Below are positions 15,494-23,749 of a stretch of DNA of 64,000 nt, in pieces; position 1 is the first letter of the stretch, and every line of letters begins with the position of its first letter. The DNA is from Blastopirellula marina (lineage in GTDB: Bacteria; Planctomycetota; Planctomycetia; Pirellulales; Pirellulaceae). The notes under the pieces were generated by a model. That model ran no database searches. It had not been told where the DNA came from and was given only the letters and a program-made list of their open reading frames with translations. The translations under genes and the position numbers were made by a program. The stretch covers positions 903,685 to 967,684 of the forward strand of contig NZ_PUIA01000016.1 in NCBI RefSeq assembly GCF_002967715.1. Reading direction: 5' to 3'.

Positions 15494-16459
15494 TTAGACG
15501 CTTAGCGGTTCGGTGTTGGTGATACCGTCGGTCGGAATAATCGGGATGCCTTCGTAGCTGGTCGGCGTCGGAGCTTCCGCACCGGTTGCGTTGGTTGCGG
15601 TTCGCGAAGCTCGGAGCTGCTCGATACTTCGCGGCGTGGCAAAGATACACGTCGGTCGACGTTTGCGATTGCTAATGAACGTGGAAAGCCCCTTGCCGAG
15701 CAGAGCGTCGGTCAGGCCTTTTCCGGTGTCTGCGGTCAGCTTCTTGATTCGCAAGCAGCTATAGCGGTGGGCGACCTGCAAGCCAGGGTAGAACAGCAGG
15801 TTCTGCACGTACCCGGTGTACTTCTTCGTCGGGTCATCCTTGTCCGTCAGCGTTTCCTCGCGAACTTCGCCCATGTCAAACTCGCCGTCACGGCCGATCG
15901 CATGGCGAACGTCTTGCACGCCCCAGCGGACGAACCACACGCTGCTACCGGTATCGGCCGTGGTGCCTCCGGCATCGATCACCATGTTGGCGTCGACCGA
16001 TTGCAAGAGGCCTGGAAAACCTTCTGCATCGCCGAGCGTGGCGTGGGTGCCGTAGTAGAATTGCTTTCCGAGGTCTTGGATACCGCCTTCCATGATGCCG
16101 GAGGCCTCGATCGCCAGGTAGGCTTGCCATCCGTCTTCGTAGCGGTCGGCCGCGGCTTTGTCGCACTCGAAACGCTTGTCGAACGTCTTGGTGCTGTAGA
16201 TGCGGTTCTCAAAACCAGATGACACGGCGGCCACACCCTGGTTGATTCCGCGGAAGCTACCACCTTTCGGCACACTGGTTCGCACCAACGTGCTGAAGGT
16301 TAGTCCGGTTACGGTCCGGGAATCGGCGACACCGGGGATGGTTTCACCGCTCCAAGGGTGCATGCCGGAGATTTCCGGGTGCATCTGCGAAGCTTCTTCG
16401 ATAATTCCGGCTCCGCCATCGCCCATGTTGAGCTTGGCGATTTGTAGAAGGTTGGGCAC
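15494..16459 (-). CDS. Major capsid protein (P22/Bbp17-like)
   Basis: 321 residues. It contains features common to one HK97-fold capsid group: an N-terminal helix region, FENRIYSTKTFDKRFECDKA, a YYGTHATLGDAEGFPGLLQ segment near residue 135, and SSVWFVRWGVQDVRHAIG. It lies right after the protease/scaffold gene and before the cement gene. Residues about 1-45 may be removed by the protease; that is inference. Confidence 0.85.
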   Translation of the reverse strand: MPNLLQIAKLNMGDGGAGIIEEASQMHPEISGMHPWSGETIPGVADSRTVTGLTFSTLVRTSVPKGGSFRGINQGVAAVSSGFENRIYSTKTFDKRFECDKAAADRYEDGWQAYLAIEASGIMEGGIQDLGKQFYYGTHATLGDAEGFPGLLQSVDANMVIDAGGTTADTGSSVWFVRWGVQDVRHAIGRDGEFDMGEVREETLTDKDDPTKKYTGYVQNLLFYPGLQVAHRYSCLRIKKLTADTGKGLTDALLGKGLSTFISNRKRRPTCIFATPRSIEQLRASRTATNATGAEAPTPTSYEGIPIIPTDGITNTEPLSV

Positions 16460-16560
16460 GTGTCGTACTCCTAGAAAGTTGGTCGGTCTGTTGGTTGGGA
16501 TTGTGCGGCGGAGTCGGCATTCCGCCGCGTTGATTTCAGTGGATCAAAAGCGAAGGTCGG

Positions 16561-17061
16561 CTATTTCGCTTTCTTGAGGCTGGCCGCGAAGGCTCCCAGG
16601 TTCTTGCCAAGCGAATTGGAAAAGCCGCTGCCCTTGCCCGACTGTTCATCGTTCGAGGACACGCCGCCCTTTTCGGAGTTGGCTTCGGTATCAGCCGAGG
16701 CCTGCAAGCGTTTGTGCTCGGCGTGGAGTTCCTCGGATTGTTCGTAGGTGAACCCCTTGTTGAACCAAGCCAATCCGTTCTCGGCACCAAAGGCCTTGGT
16801 GAACTTTTGCAGCTCGGCCACGGCTTCGCTGCGTCCGCTGGAATTGGCGACCGGCTCGGCGGTTTCCGCCGAGTCTTCCGAGGTCTCGGTGCTGGCTTCC
16901 GCTTCGTCGTCGGAGTCTTTCGAGTCGTCGGAGCTGGTTTCGCTCGTCTCGGTCGTTTCCGCGTTCTCGCCTTCGGGCTTGGTTTCCGGCGTGCCGGTTT
17001 CCGTTTCCTTGGGCTTGGTCTCTTCGGTGGTTTGGCTTCGCTTCGTGTTGGTTTTGGGCAT
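16561..17061 (-). CDS. Nested scaffold protein (internal start)
   Basis: In-frame ATG at 17061 with a modest GGAA ribosome site begins a 166-residue product that matches exactly the acidic linker and helical scaffold of the protease gene. Nested scaffolds of this kind are established in lambda and relatives; that this one is expressed is an inference. Confidence 0.4.
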   Translation of the reverse strand: MPKTNTKRSQTTEETKPKETETGTPETKPEGENAETTETSETSSDDSKDSDDEAEASTETSEDSAETAEPVANSSGRSEAVAELQKFTKAFGAENGLAWFNKGFTYEQSEELHAEHKRLQASADTEANSEKGGVSSNDEQSGKGSGFSNSLGKNLGAFAASLKKAK

Positions 17062-17862
17062 CGATAGTTCCAGTTCGTGATTGGCGAAAAATCGAGTGAT
17101 GAATCCCCGCACGCGGTCCGGATCGGCAGAGAGCTTGCCTAGCTCGGGCTCATCCTCTGACAAGCCGAAGGCGTACATGGCCAGGGCTTCGAGGTCCGCG
17201 TGGATGGGGTCGGCCGAGAACATCCCGGCCGGATTGGCCGCCGGTTCGTCGACAACGTCGACGGCATAGAGACGCCCGAGCCGGGCGTGCGGTAAGTTCT
17301 TCAGGTTGTCGGGGTCGGGGCTCTTAAAGGTCCCTTCCTCGTCCTTGTGCATCGCGTTGAACTTTTCCTCGGCTCCCCAGTCCGGCATGTAGACAATCGA
17401 CGTGCCGAAGGCCTCGGGGTCTTCCTCGGCCATGTCCATTACGTATTTCGCCAGGTTGCCACCTGGCGTATCGTGGGCCGATTCTTGGAAGTGCAGGTCC
17501 GCGCGGACAATGTCGCCGTCGGTGTACGAGTCGAAGGCCCGGCCGAGTAGCTTGCCGAGACCATCGGAAGAAAGCCCCGGATGCGTGAAGCGGGATTTAG
17601 TGCCCGATGCTAGGGCCTGCATTGCCTTTTGCGTTTGCTCGACAAAGTCTTGGTCGAGCCAATAGCCGTGCCCGAGTGCCTCGCCACGCGTCACTACCGC
17701 GAAGCCGCGGATAATGCCGGCACCGTAGTGGCCGCCTTCGCGGTCGACCGGTGTTTCCCCCTTGCCGTTTTCCTTGGGCTGGCCGGCTGCCAGGCCGCGG
17801 GCGATCGACGAACGGAACTTTTCAACGGGTCGGCTGAAATCAGGTTCTAACGTGCGTGGCAT
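16561..17862 (-). CDS. Prohead protease-scaffold fusion
   Basis: 433 residues. Residues about 45-265 look like a head maturation protease (GAGIIRGFAVVTRGEALGHG, FGTSIVYMPDWGA, LYAVDVVDEPAANPAG). Residues about 268-360 are highly acidic Glu/Thr/Ser repeats. The end is a helical scaffold-like tail finishing in AASLKKAK. The C-terminal part can also be made separately from an internal ATG at 17061 (MPKTNTKRSQ), as Nu3 is made within lambda C. It sits between portal and capsid genes. Confidence 0.83.
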   Translation of the reverse strand: MPRTLEPDFSRPVEKFRSSIARGLAAGQPKENGKGETPVDREGGHYGAGIIRGFAVVTRGEALGHGYWLDQDFVEQTQKAMQALASGTKSRFTHPGLSSDGLGKLLGRAFDSYTDGDIVRADLHFQESAHDTPGGNLAKYVMDMAEEDPEAFGTSIVYMPDWGAEEKFNAMHKDEEGTFKSPDPDNLKNLPHARLGRLYAVDVVDEPAANPAGMFSADPIHADLEALAMYAFGLSEDEPELGKLSADPDRVRGFITRFFANHELELSMPKTNTKRSQTTEETKPKETETGTPETKPEGENAETTETSETSSDDSKDSDDEAEASTETSEDSAETAEPVANSSGRSEAVAELQKFTKAFGAENGLAWFNKGFTYEQSEELHAEHKRLQASADTEANSEKGGVSSNDEQSGKGSGFSNSLGKNLGAFAASLKKAK

Positions 17863-17865
17863 GGC

Positions 17866-19389
17866 TTAACGCTTCTCCATTTCGAGGCGGTTGACCACGG
17901 CCGCGGCCAAGGCTTCAATCGTGGCTGGGTTGAGACTGCCGAACCCGGTCGAGCTGGCCACCTGGCCGGCGGCGGCCGTATCGAGGGCGGGCGATTCGTA
18001 AATGTTGATTTGCTTTCCGCGGATAATGTTTTCTTCCGCTTCGAGCAGCTCGGCCGTGTCCTCGAACGTGCGGCCGAAGTGGGCCATCGTGACGTCGCCG
18101 CGTGTCTTCACGCCGGCACCGATCGCTCGGATATCGGCGGCGATTTCTTCGCTTGGTCGCCACCATGGCAAACCGTCCGGCACCCAGGCGTATTTGAAGC
18201 CGTCGACCAAGCTACGCGGCGGGATGATTTCGCGGCGGGCGTGCCCCATCGCAAACCGCCACTCGAACCAGTGAGAATTCCACGCCTGAACACTGCGGCG
18301 TTTCTGGTTGCAAGACTTCAGATAGAGCAGCAAGGCTGCGCGGCTGCCGAAGAAATTGGTGTAAGCTTCGTCGTAGAAGCTGAATGGAATGTCGATGCAC
18401 TTCAACGCCACGCTGATCGTGGCCTGCATGAAGGCCTGGAATTCCATCGACGGCGTTTTGTTTTCCAAAAACTCGGCATCTTCGCCAGGGTTCAGGTCGA
18501 GAAAGACCGGCCCGTTGCCGAAGTCGATTTTGTGTTTCCGCTTCGTGTTACCTTGTCTGTCGGTCGCATCGGTGCTCGTGGTTGGAGCTGGCGAGCCCTC
18601 GCCGTTGCGGGTCATCTTCAAACCGAACAACTGAGCGACCTTCATTTTCGCCAGGGCGTGCCCCTGGTTTTCGGCAACGTCGCGAAGGTCGTTAAGCGCG
18701 GGGGCCAATGCGGAAACGCCGCGGCTCGAATCGAACCGCATCGTGCCGTCTCGGTAGGCGTACAGGTACATGCGATTGGCCGGCACGATTCGCTCGAATG
18801 TGAGACCGCCGTTGCCGGTTCGTCGGTGAATTGCATAGGCAACCGCCTTGTTGTTCACCTTCCGCACGCCATGTCGCCACTCCGGCACTTGATCGTAGGG
18901 CACTGGGGCACCGCGGCCGGGGTCTTTGATGCGGTCGTTTTCGATGGCCTGAATGTGGCCGCTGGAAAGCTTCAGATTGCCGATATCGCCGTCGACAATA
19001 CGGCGGGCCTCGGCCATGCGGGTGTATTGTTCGCGGTCGTGTTCCTCGCTTTGGTCGAAGTGCTCGGCTTTGGAGACTTCTTCGACCCATTCTTCCAACG
19101 CTCGATTAAACCCCTTGTCGGGCGTCTTAGCTTGGAAGGTATGCCCCGTGACGAAATCCAGGTGCTTGCGCACCATAAACCCGGCGATCGACCAGTTTTG
19201 CAGCGCGTCGCGGCCGTTGGCGACAAGCCGCGTGCGTGCCGCCGGCGTCAGTTCGTCGTCCTCGTCGCGAGTGCCACCAGGTGCAGACTTGCGTTTCGTG
19301 CTGCTTTCGGCGGCATTGAAACCAAACTTGCGGAGAATCGCGTTTTTTGCCGAGCTGAACAAACCGCCCGGGGTGGGTTGCTTGCTCAT
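17866..19389 (-). CDS. Portal protein (lambda type)
   Basis: 507 residues. The family features are visible in order: an N-terminal lead with ALQNWSIAGFMVRKHLDFVTG, an EEWVEEVSKAEHFD helix, the GDIGNLKLSSGHIQAIENDR strand, ALAPALNDLRDVAENQGHAL and SFYDEAYTNFFGSRAALLLY. It forms the dodecameric DNA gate of the head and docks the terminase. It abuts the small connector gene (TAA-ATG) and precedes the protease by 3 bp. Confidence 0.9.
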   Translation of the reverse strand: MSKQPTPGGLFSSAKNAILRKFGFNAAESSTKRKSAPGGTRDEDDELTPAARTRLVANGRDALQNWSIAGFMVRKHLDFVTGHTFQAKTPDKGFNRALEEWVEEVSKAEHFDQSEEHDREQYTRMAEARRIVDGDIGNLKLSSGHIQAIENDRIKDPGRGAPVPYDQVPEWRHGVRKVNNKAVAYAIHRRTGNGGLTFERIVPANRMYLYAYRDGTMRFDSSRGVSALAPALNDLRDVAENQGHALAKMKVAQLFGLKMTRNGEGSPAPTTSTDATDRQGNTKRKHKIDFGNGPVFLDLNPGEDAEFLENKTPSMEFQAFMQATISVALKCIDIPFSFYDEAYTNFFGSRAALLLYLKSCNQKRRSVQAWNSHWFEWRFAMGHARREIIPPRSLVDGFKYAWVPDGLPWWRPSEEIAADIRAIGAGVKTRGDVTMAHFGRTFEDTAELLEAEENIIRGKQINIYESPALDTAAAGQVASSTGFGSLNPATIEALAAAVVNRLEMEKR

Positions 19390-19587
19390 TTACGCGCCGG
19401 AAAGATCAATGGTGGAAGCGATGGGGCGTTGGTCGGCCTGGTTGTCGTCCGCAGCTCGCAGTTCACGCAAGCGGCGGGCGATCCATTCCTGGCTAACGCT
19501 GGCAGACATGCCGTCTACGGATACAGAAGTAGCACCCAGGTTTTGGAGTGCTTCGAGTTCCGCGATTTGCTCGGCGTTATCGGCCAC
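19390..19587 (-). CDS. Small gpW-like head-tail joining protein (GTG start)
   Basis: 65 residues from GTG with a GAAGGGAC ribosome site. It is helical with a VDGMSASVSQEW beta turn and a basic RRLRELR helix, the size and position (before portal) of gpW-like proteins. The frame stays open upstream to CTG 19791, where SPQDLAWEIGKLLSHYPTGK and CRHCEH look protein-like. A 133-residue product beginning near the stop of the zinc-ribbon gene is therefore possible. Confidence 0.65.
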   Translation of the reverse strand: MADNAEQIAELEALQNLGATSVSVDGMSASVSQEWIARRLRELRAADDNQADQRPIASTIDLSGA

Positions 19588-19793
19588 GGCGTTGTCCCTT
19601 CGTTGGTCGGTCAAAGGGCCGTGGCGCGAGTGGTCGGCGTGCTCGCAATGTCGGCAATAACTTGGTCGGCTTGTGAACGATACCGGGCCGCCCTTCACGC
19701 GCGAAGGGCGTTTTCCGGTTGGATAGTGGGAAAGTAACTTTCCTATTTCCCAGGCGAGATCTTGCGGCGACCGATCCGGCGGCCGGAGCAGCT

Positions 19794-20210
19794 CTAGACC
19801 TGGTCGCCTCCGTTGCGGTTCTCGTGTGACAGCTCGCGCAGGTGCTGACCGCAAACGCAAACCGTGTCCCGCCAAACGATGTGCGTGTATAACGCACCGG
19901 TGTTGGGGCCACGCTGAATGATGCCGCCGCGGTCTTGCTCCTTCGCGATGCGCTGTACCTTCCGATCGGTCGACCCGCATTGTGGGCAGGTGGCCGGGTG
20001 CCGCTGCACGATTACACGGTCGAGGTTCTTACTACCGGACGGGCGACCAGGCTTGCCGGGTTCTTCCGGTACCGGGTCGATGGTTTCGGCGGCCGGTGAT
20101 GGTGCCGGTTTGGCGGGCTTCTTCGCTTTGGCTGCGCGAGTCGATCGACCGGCGGTCTTTTCGGCGGCGGCAGCTGGCTTGTTGGTCGGCGTGGTTTTCT
20201 TCTTGGCCAT
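19794..20210 (-). CDS. Basic zinc-ribbon protein, terminase-associated
   Basis: 138 residues. The first 50 are Lys/Ala/Pro-rich, like the tail of the large terminase upstream. The C-terminal half holds a CPQCGSTDRK and CVCGQ zinc ribbon and a GRPSGSKN AT-hook-like turn. It lies between the terminase and the portal-joining gene. It could bind DNA during packaging; no known family is assigned. Confidence 0.65.
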   Translation of the reverse strand: MAKKKTTPTNKPAAAAEKTAGRSTRAAKAKKPAKPAPSPAAETIDPVPEEPGKPGRPSGSKNLDRVIVQRHPATCPQCGSTDRKVQRIAKEQDRGGIIQRGPNTGALYTHIVWRDTVCVCGQHLRELSHENRNGGDQV

Positions 20211-20230
20211 GGTCGGCGTTTCTCCAAGGG

Positions 20231-22642
20231 TTAAAAGTTCACTTCGTACTCATCTTGTGCCGAGGCTTGCGGGATGGCCGGCTGTTGTTCCGGCAATCGT
20301 GCTCCGCAATGAGATGCCCCCAGGCACGCCAATTGGTAACAGTCGAGTAAATGGTTGTCTGGCTTATTCGACTTGAGCTTCCATTCGATCACTTCGCGGC
20401 CGTTCTCTTTCAGCTTCTTAGGCTTTTCGGCGTTGGCGACATGCTCGGCCAGTAGTCGGTGGTGCGTTGGCGATTGCTTGTAAAGGGCGTGGCTTGCCGG
20501 GTCGCCCTTGGCCATCGCCAGGCGTGCGTGAATGAACGTCTTCCAGAAGTTGGCGTCGTAATCAATGTGCCGCACGGCCTGGCCGCGTGGCGGTGGTGAG
20601 ATACGCCAGCTCGGCCCGGTGTGCGTTCCCTTGGGCACGCTCCATTCGTCCATGGGTTTCCCGGTGGCTTTGATGGGCAAACCTTTGCTCGGCCAGAGAA
20701 TCCCGGCCATTGGACTATTGCGAATGAAGTTGCGGACGGTGTTGGCCTGGTACCCCATGTCGATCACGATTCGCACGGCGACCATTTCGCCGCCGCCGTC
20801 GACTTCCCATCGGCGAACGGCCAGTTGTTCTTCGACCAGCTTTTGCATGGCGAAGGTTAGCCGGCCTTCGAGGCCCGCACCCTTGAGCCCATTCTGGCGG
20901 GTAATGTCGGAGATTTTGGGGCGGGCCTTTCGCATCTGAAAGTGCCGCATCGGCTGTTCTGGCCAGGTGCCGTAGCTGATAACCTGGCCGGTGAATTGGT
21001 CGTCGGTGGCCAACGCAAGCCAGTAGAGCAGCTCTTTATGAACGTCGACGCCGATCGTAATTCGGGTGGCCCAATTGGGAACCAGGCCGCATTGATAGCC
21101 GCTCGTTTTCGCGGCGATGTGGTCGGCGGTGCAGATATCCTCGTCATCGACGGCTAGTTCGTCGGGTGGGTCGTTCTGGTATTCGGCCATGAAGGAATAG
21201 GGGTTCTTGAACCACAAGTTCATGGCGTGCTGTAGTGCGTCGACTTCGTCCTTATTGTGCCGAGCTGGCCAGGCAACGCGGGCGTTCTTCTTCATTGCCC
21301 GCTGATTCTTCAGGTAATACTTCGTTGCGTTCGGGAAGTTGAGCCGCCCGGCTTGCAGGTCTTCGACGCGTATCTCGTTGTAGGTTTCCCAGTGGGTGAG
21401 ATTGTCCGGCCAGGCGTAGAGCATGCGGCACTTTTCCCCGTTCCATTCCGGGGAAAGCTTCATGTCGAGAATGCGGTCGGCCAGGTCACCGGCTCGAATG
21501 ACCGTGCACGGCATGATGCCGGAGATTTTCACGCCAGGGCCGGCTAGCCCGAGAATGGCACCGTTCAAAGTCCGCTCGAGCTTGGCGACCTGCGTATCGC
21601 TATCGGCGGCTTCGTCGGTTTGGGGGTCGTCGATGATCACCAGGGTTGGCCGCACGTTCCGGCCGTCCGACATGGCGTGCTTCATCCCGCGAATGCGGCC
21701 GGTTATCCCGGTGCATCGAATCGTAACGCCGCTCGATTGGCTGCCTTTGATTGTTGGCAGCGTAACACGCGTCGAAGACCAGGTTATTCGCGTTCGCACG
21801 CCGTGGTACGTTTGCCCCTTGCATCGGTTCGAGATGCCTTCGAGCGCGCGGACGGGGAAGCACACCTCGGGGAAGTCTTCGGCCAGAAGGTCGTTCGTTT
21901 CGATTTCGCCCTTGATACTTTCCAGCATGTCGGTGGCGGATTCTTTGTCCGAACCAATCAAAACCAGGAAGTCGTGTTTCCCGCAGACCAGGGCGAAAAG
22001 ACAGCCCACCTCGGTTAGCGTGGTCTTGCCGGAACCGCGGGGCATGGCCACGGCCGAGAGGGCACCTTCCAAGATGGCCGCCTGAATCTTGCCGGCCACT
22101 CGCTTGTGGTCTTCGGAGAATTCGAGCGGGAAACGGTGTGCGAAGTAGGTCAGGCAGAAGGTGAGGAAATCGGCGAGCGCAGCAGCTCGGCGTTCGGGGT
22201 CGGCGACCTTGGGTATCTCGCCAATGTCGCGAACGGCCGAGGAATCTTCGCGGCTCGACTTGGCCGAATGTTGCCGCCGGTACTCGGCACGCTTTTTCTT
22301 GGCATCGGTGTTGTCGGCGGTAACTCCGGCTGCCGGGGTCGCTCGTTTCTGCGGCGGAGTACTCGAACGTGCCGTGGGGGCTTTCTTCTTCGCCGTTGTT
22401 TTCGTGGGCGTTTTCTTTGCCGGCTTGCGGTCGACGGCCGCCGGTTTCCGCGGCTTCGCCGGCGTCTTCCGTTTTGCCGATTGCGGCGGGGCCTTTTTGG
22501 TGGCTGGTTTCTTGGCCGTCTTCTTTTTCGTCGTCTTCTTTGTGGCCGGAGCTTTTGCCGAGCTGGACGTCCGCTTAGTGGTGGCGCGTTTCTTAGGCGT
22601 GCCGCCGTCTTTCGGCGTTGTTGTCGGTTTCTTTTTCGGCAT
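20231..22642 (-). CDS. Terminase large subunit with histone-H1-like tail
   Basis: 803 residues. Residues 1-115 are an extreme Lys/Ala/Pro/Thr tail (KKTTKKKTAKKPATKK) like bacterial histone-H1 homologues. The ATPase domain follows: Walker A PRGSGKTT at about 201-208, a DFPEVC segment, the GSQSSGV motif and Walker B LVIIDDPQTDEA. The C-terminal nuclease domain includes TIGVDVHKELLYWLALATDD. This gpA-type enzyme packages and cuts phage DNA. The basic tail is far longer than usual and probably binds DNA without sequence preference; that is inference. Confidence 0.88.
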   Translation of the reverse strand: MPKKKPTTTPKDGGTPKKRATTKRTSSSAKAPATKKTTKKKTAKKPATKKAPPQSAKRKTPAKPRKPAAVDRKPAKKTPTKTTAKKKAPTARSSTPPQKRATPAAGVTADNTDAKKKRAEYRRQHSAKSSREDSSAVRDIGEIPKVADPERRAAALADFLTFCLTYFAHRFPLEFSEDHKRVAGKIQAAILEGALSAVAMPRGSGKTTLTEVGCLFALVCGKHDFLVLIGSDKESATDMLESIKGEIETNDLLAEDFPEVCFPVRALEGISNRCKGQTYHGVRTRITWSSTRVTLPTIKGSQSSGVTIRCTGITGRIRGMKHAMSDGRNVRPTLVIIDDPQTDEAADSDTQVAKLERTLNGAILGLAGPGVKISGIMPCTVIRAGDLADRILDMKLSPEWNGEKCRMLYAWPDNLTHWETYNEIRVEDLQAGRLNFPNATKYYLKNQRAMKKNARVAWPARHNKDEVDALQHAMNLWFKNPYSFMAEYQNDPPDELAVDDEDICTADHIAAKTSGYQCGLVPNWATRITIGVDVHKELLYWLALATDDQFTGQVISYGTWPEQPMRHFQMRKARPKISDITRQNGLKGAGLEGRLTFAMQKLVEEQLAVRRWEVDGGGEMVAVRIVIDMGYQANTVRNFIRNSPMAGILWPSKGLPIKATGKPMDEWSVPKGTHTGPSWRISPPPRGQAVRHIDYDANFWKTFIHARLAMAKGDPASHALYKQSPTHHRLLAEHVANAEKPKKLKENGREVIEWKLKSNKPDNHLLDCYQLACLGASHCGARLPEQQPAIPQASAQDEYEVNF

Positions 22643-22651
22643 GGTCGGCCA

Positions 22652-22843
22652 TCACCGCGGGGCGCTGTCGGTCGGCAATAACCGCGCCCGGGTGGTCATG
22701 TAAACTGTGTCAATGTTTGCGGCTGTTCCCTTTGGGGTCGACGTCCTTTTCGCGAAAAAGGACCCGTCGACTTGGCAGGGGCTTGGCTTGCCTTTCCACT
22801 GGCCGCCGCGGCGATCGGTCGAGCCGATCAGCGCGGCGGCCAT
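22652..22843 (-). CDS. Possible small protein before the terminase
   Basis: 63 codons from ATG in the 228-bp gap, ending 9 nt before the terminase ATG. Basic, with no motif. A hairpin (the GTCGAC copies at 22738-22743 and 22767-22772, with CCTTTT/AAAAGG between) lies inside it, so it may instead be a structured leader of the terminase mRNA. Confidence 0.3.
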   Translation of the reverse strand: MAAALIGSTDRRGGQWKGKPSPCQVDGSFFAKRTSTPKGTAANIDTVYMTTRARLLPTDSAPR

Positions 22844-22870
22844 CCACGGAAAGTATTCAAGAGTTACGCA

Positions 22871-23749
22871 CTACGGCGCGGGGGCCGGGGGAACGATTGG
22901 TTGTTCGCGGCCTTCAGTTGTGCCGCCGGTTGCGGCTTTCGATTCGGCGGTGCCTTGCGAAACAAACGCGTCGTCTTCCGCGTTGATGTCGTCCTTCCGG
23001 ATCTCTTGATAGAGCAGGCCTACGTTCGTTGGCCATGGTTGGAGCGTTGGCAGACTCGTAACGGGGATGCCCTCAGCCAATGGCGCGAGTTGGTCCTCGG
23101 TGAACATGCGGTCGAGCCGCGGTACCGTGTCGCTCATTTCCGTAGAGGTGAAGAACTTCGACGGGTCATACGTCGTGAAGTCGGCGTCGGTCAGAAGAAA
23201 GTTAGGGGCGTTCGCTTCGGTGCGTGTCTTGCCGAAGCACTCGATCGCCATGTTGGAATAGAGCCGTTGTAGATAGGCACCGATCAGGCCACCGAAGTTG
23301 GTAGAGATTTCGGCCGTTCGCCGGTTCTCGGTGTGCTGCATGGCCTCGGCGATCGCCCCGAAGGTCAGGCCGGCCCACCGCTTCATCATCGGGTTTCGCA
23401 CTTTGAAGTACGGGCACGGGAACACGGTAAAGATTTCCGGTGCCGGCTGCACGTGCTGGGGTTCGAAGTTTAGCTCGCCAGGTGGCACGCTGCGGCCTTG
23501 CAAGATTTGGCCAGAACGTACGTAGAGCTTATGCACGCGGCGAAGCGTGTTAATGCTCGGCGGCGTGCGGAGGTCGGCGTCTTCGTGGTGCATGATGGAA
23601 AAGAGATTGCGGCCCATCAGGCTAACCAGGTCGGCGATATTTGGGTTCAGGGTGCCGGGGTCATTCGAGCAGTTCGGCACGGCGTAGCCGGCCTGGCCGA
23701 AAACGCCAACGTTGTACCACAGCACGGAATCGGTGTTCGTGATTGACAC
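22871..23749 (-). CDS. Phage protein of unknown function (GTG start)
   Basis: 292 residues from a GTG that shares one base with the protease stop (TAGTG) and has an AGGAG ribosome site. It contains the segments VFPCPYFKVRNPMMKRWAG and FGAIAEAMQHTENRRTAE and ends with a Pro/Ala tail. No family recognised. Its coupling to the secreted protease and its place before the terminase suggest a packaging or virion-interior role, but nothing in the sequence proves one. Confidence 0.7.
   Translation of the reverse strand: MSITNTDSVLWYNVGVFGQAGYAVPNCSNDPGTLNPNIADLVSLMGRNLFSIMHHEDADLRTPPSINTLRRVHKLYVRSGQILQGRSVPPGELNFEPQHVQPAPEIFTVFPCPYFKVRNPMMKRWAGLTFGAIAEAMQHTENRRTAEISTNFGGLIGAYLQRLYSNMAIECFGKTRTEANAPNFLLTDADFTTYDPSKFFTSTEMSDTVPRLDRMFTEDQLAPLAEGIPVTSLPTLQPWPTNVGLLYQEIRKDDINAEDDAFVSQGTAESKAATGGTTEGREQPIVPPAPAP

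Noticed and set aside
18010..19737. 575-codon rightward open frame
   Set aside because: It is antisense to the portal gene, whose product is recognisable; the rightward translation has no domain and runs across gene borders. A shadow of GC-rich codon use.
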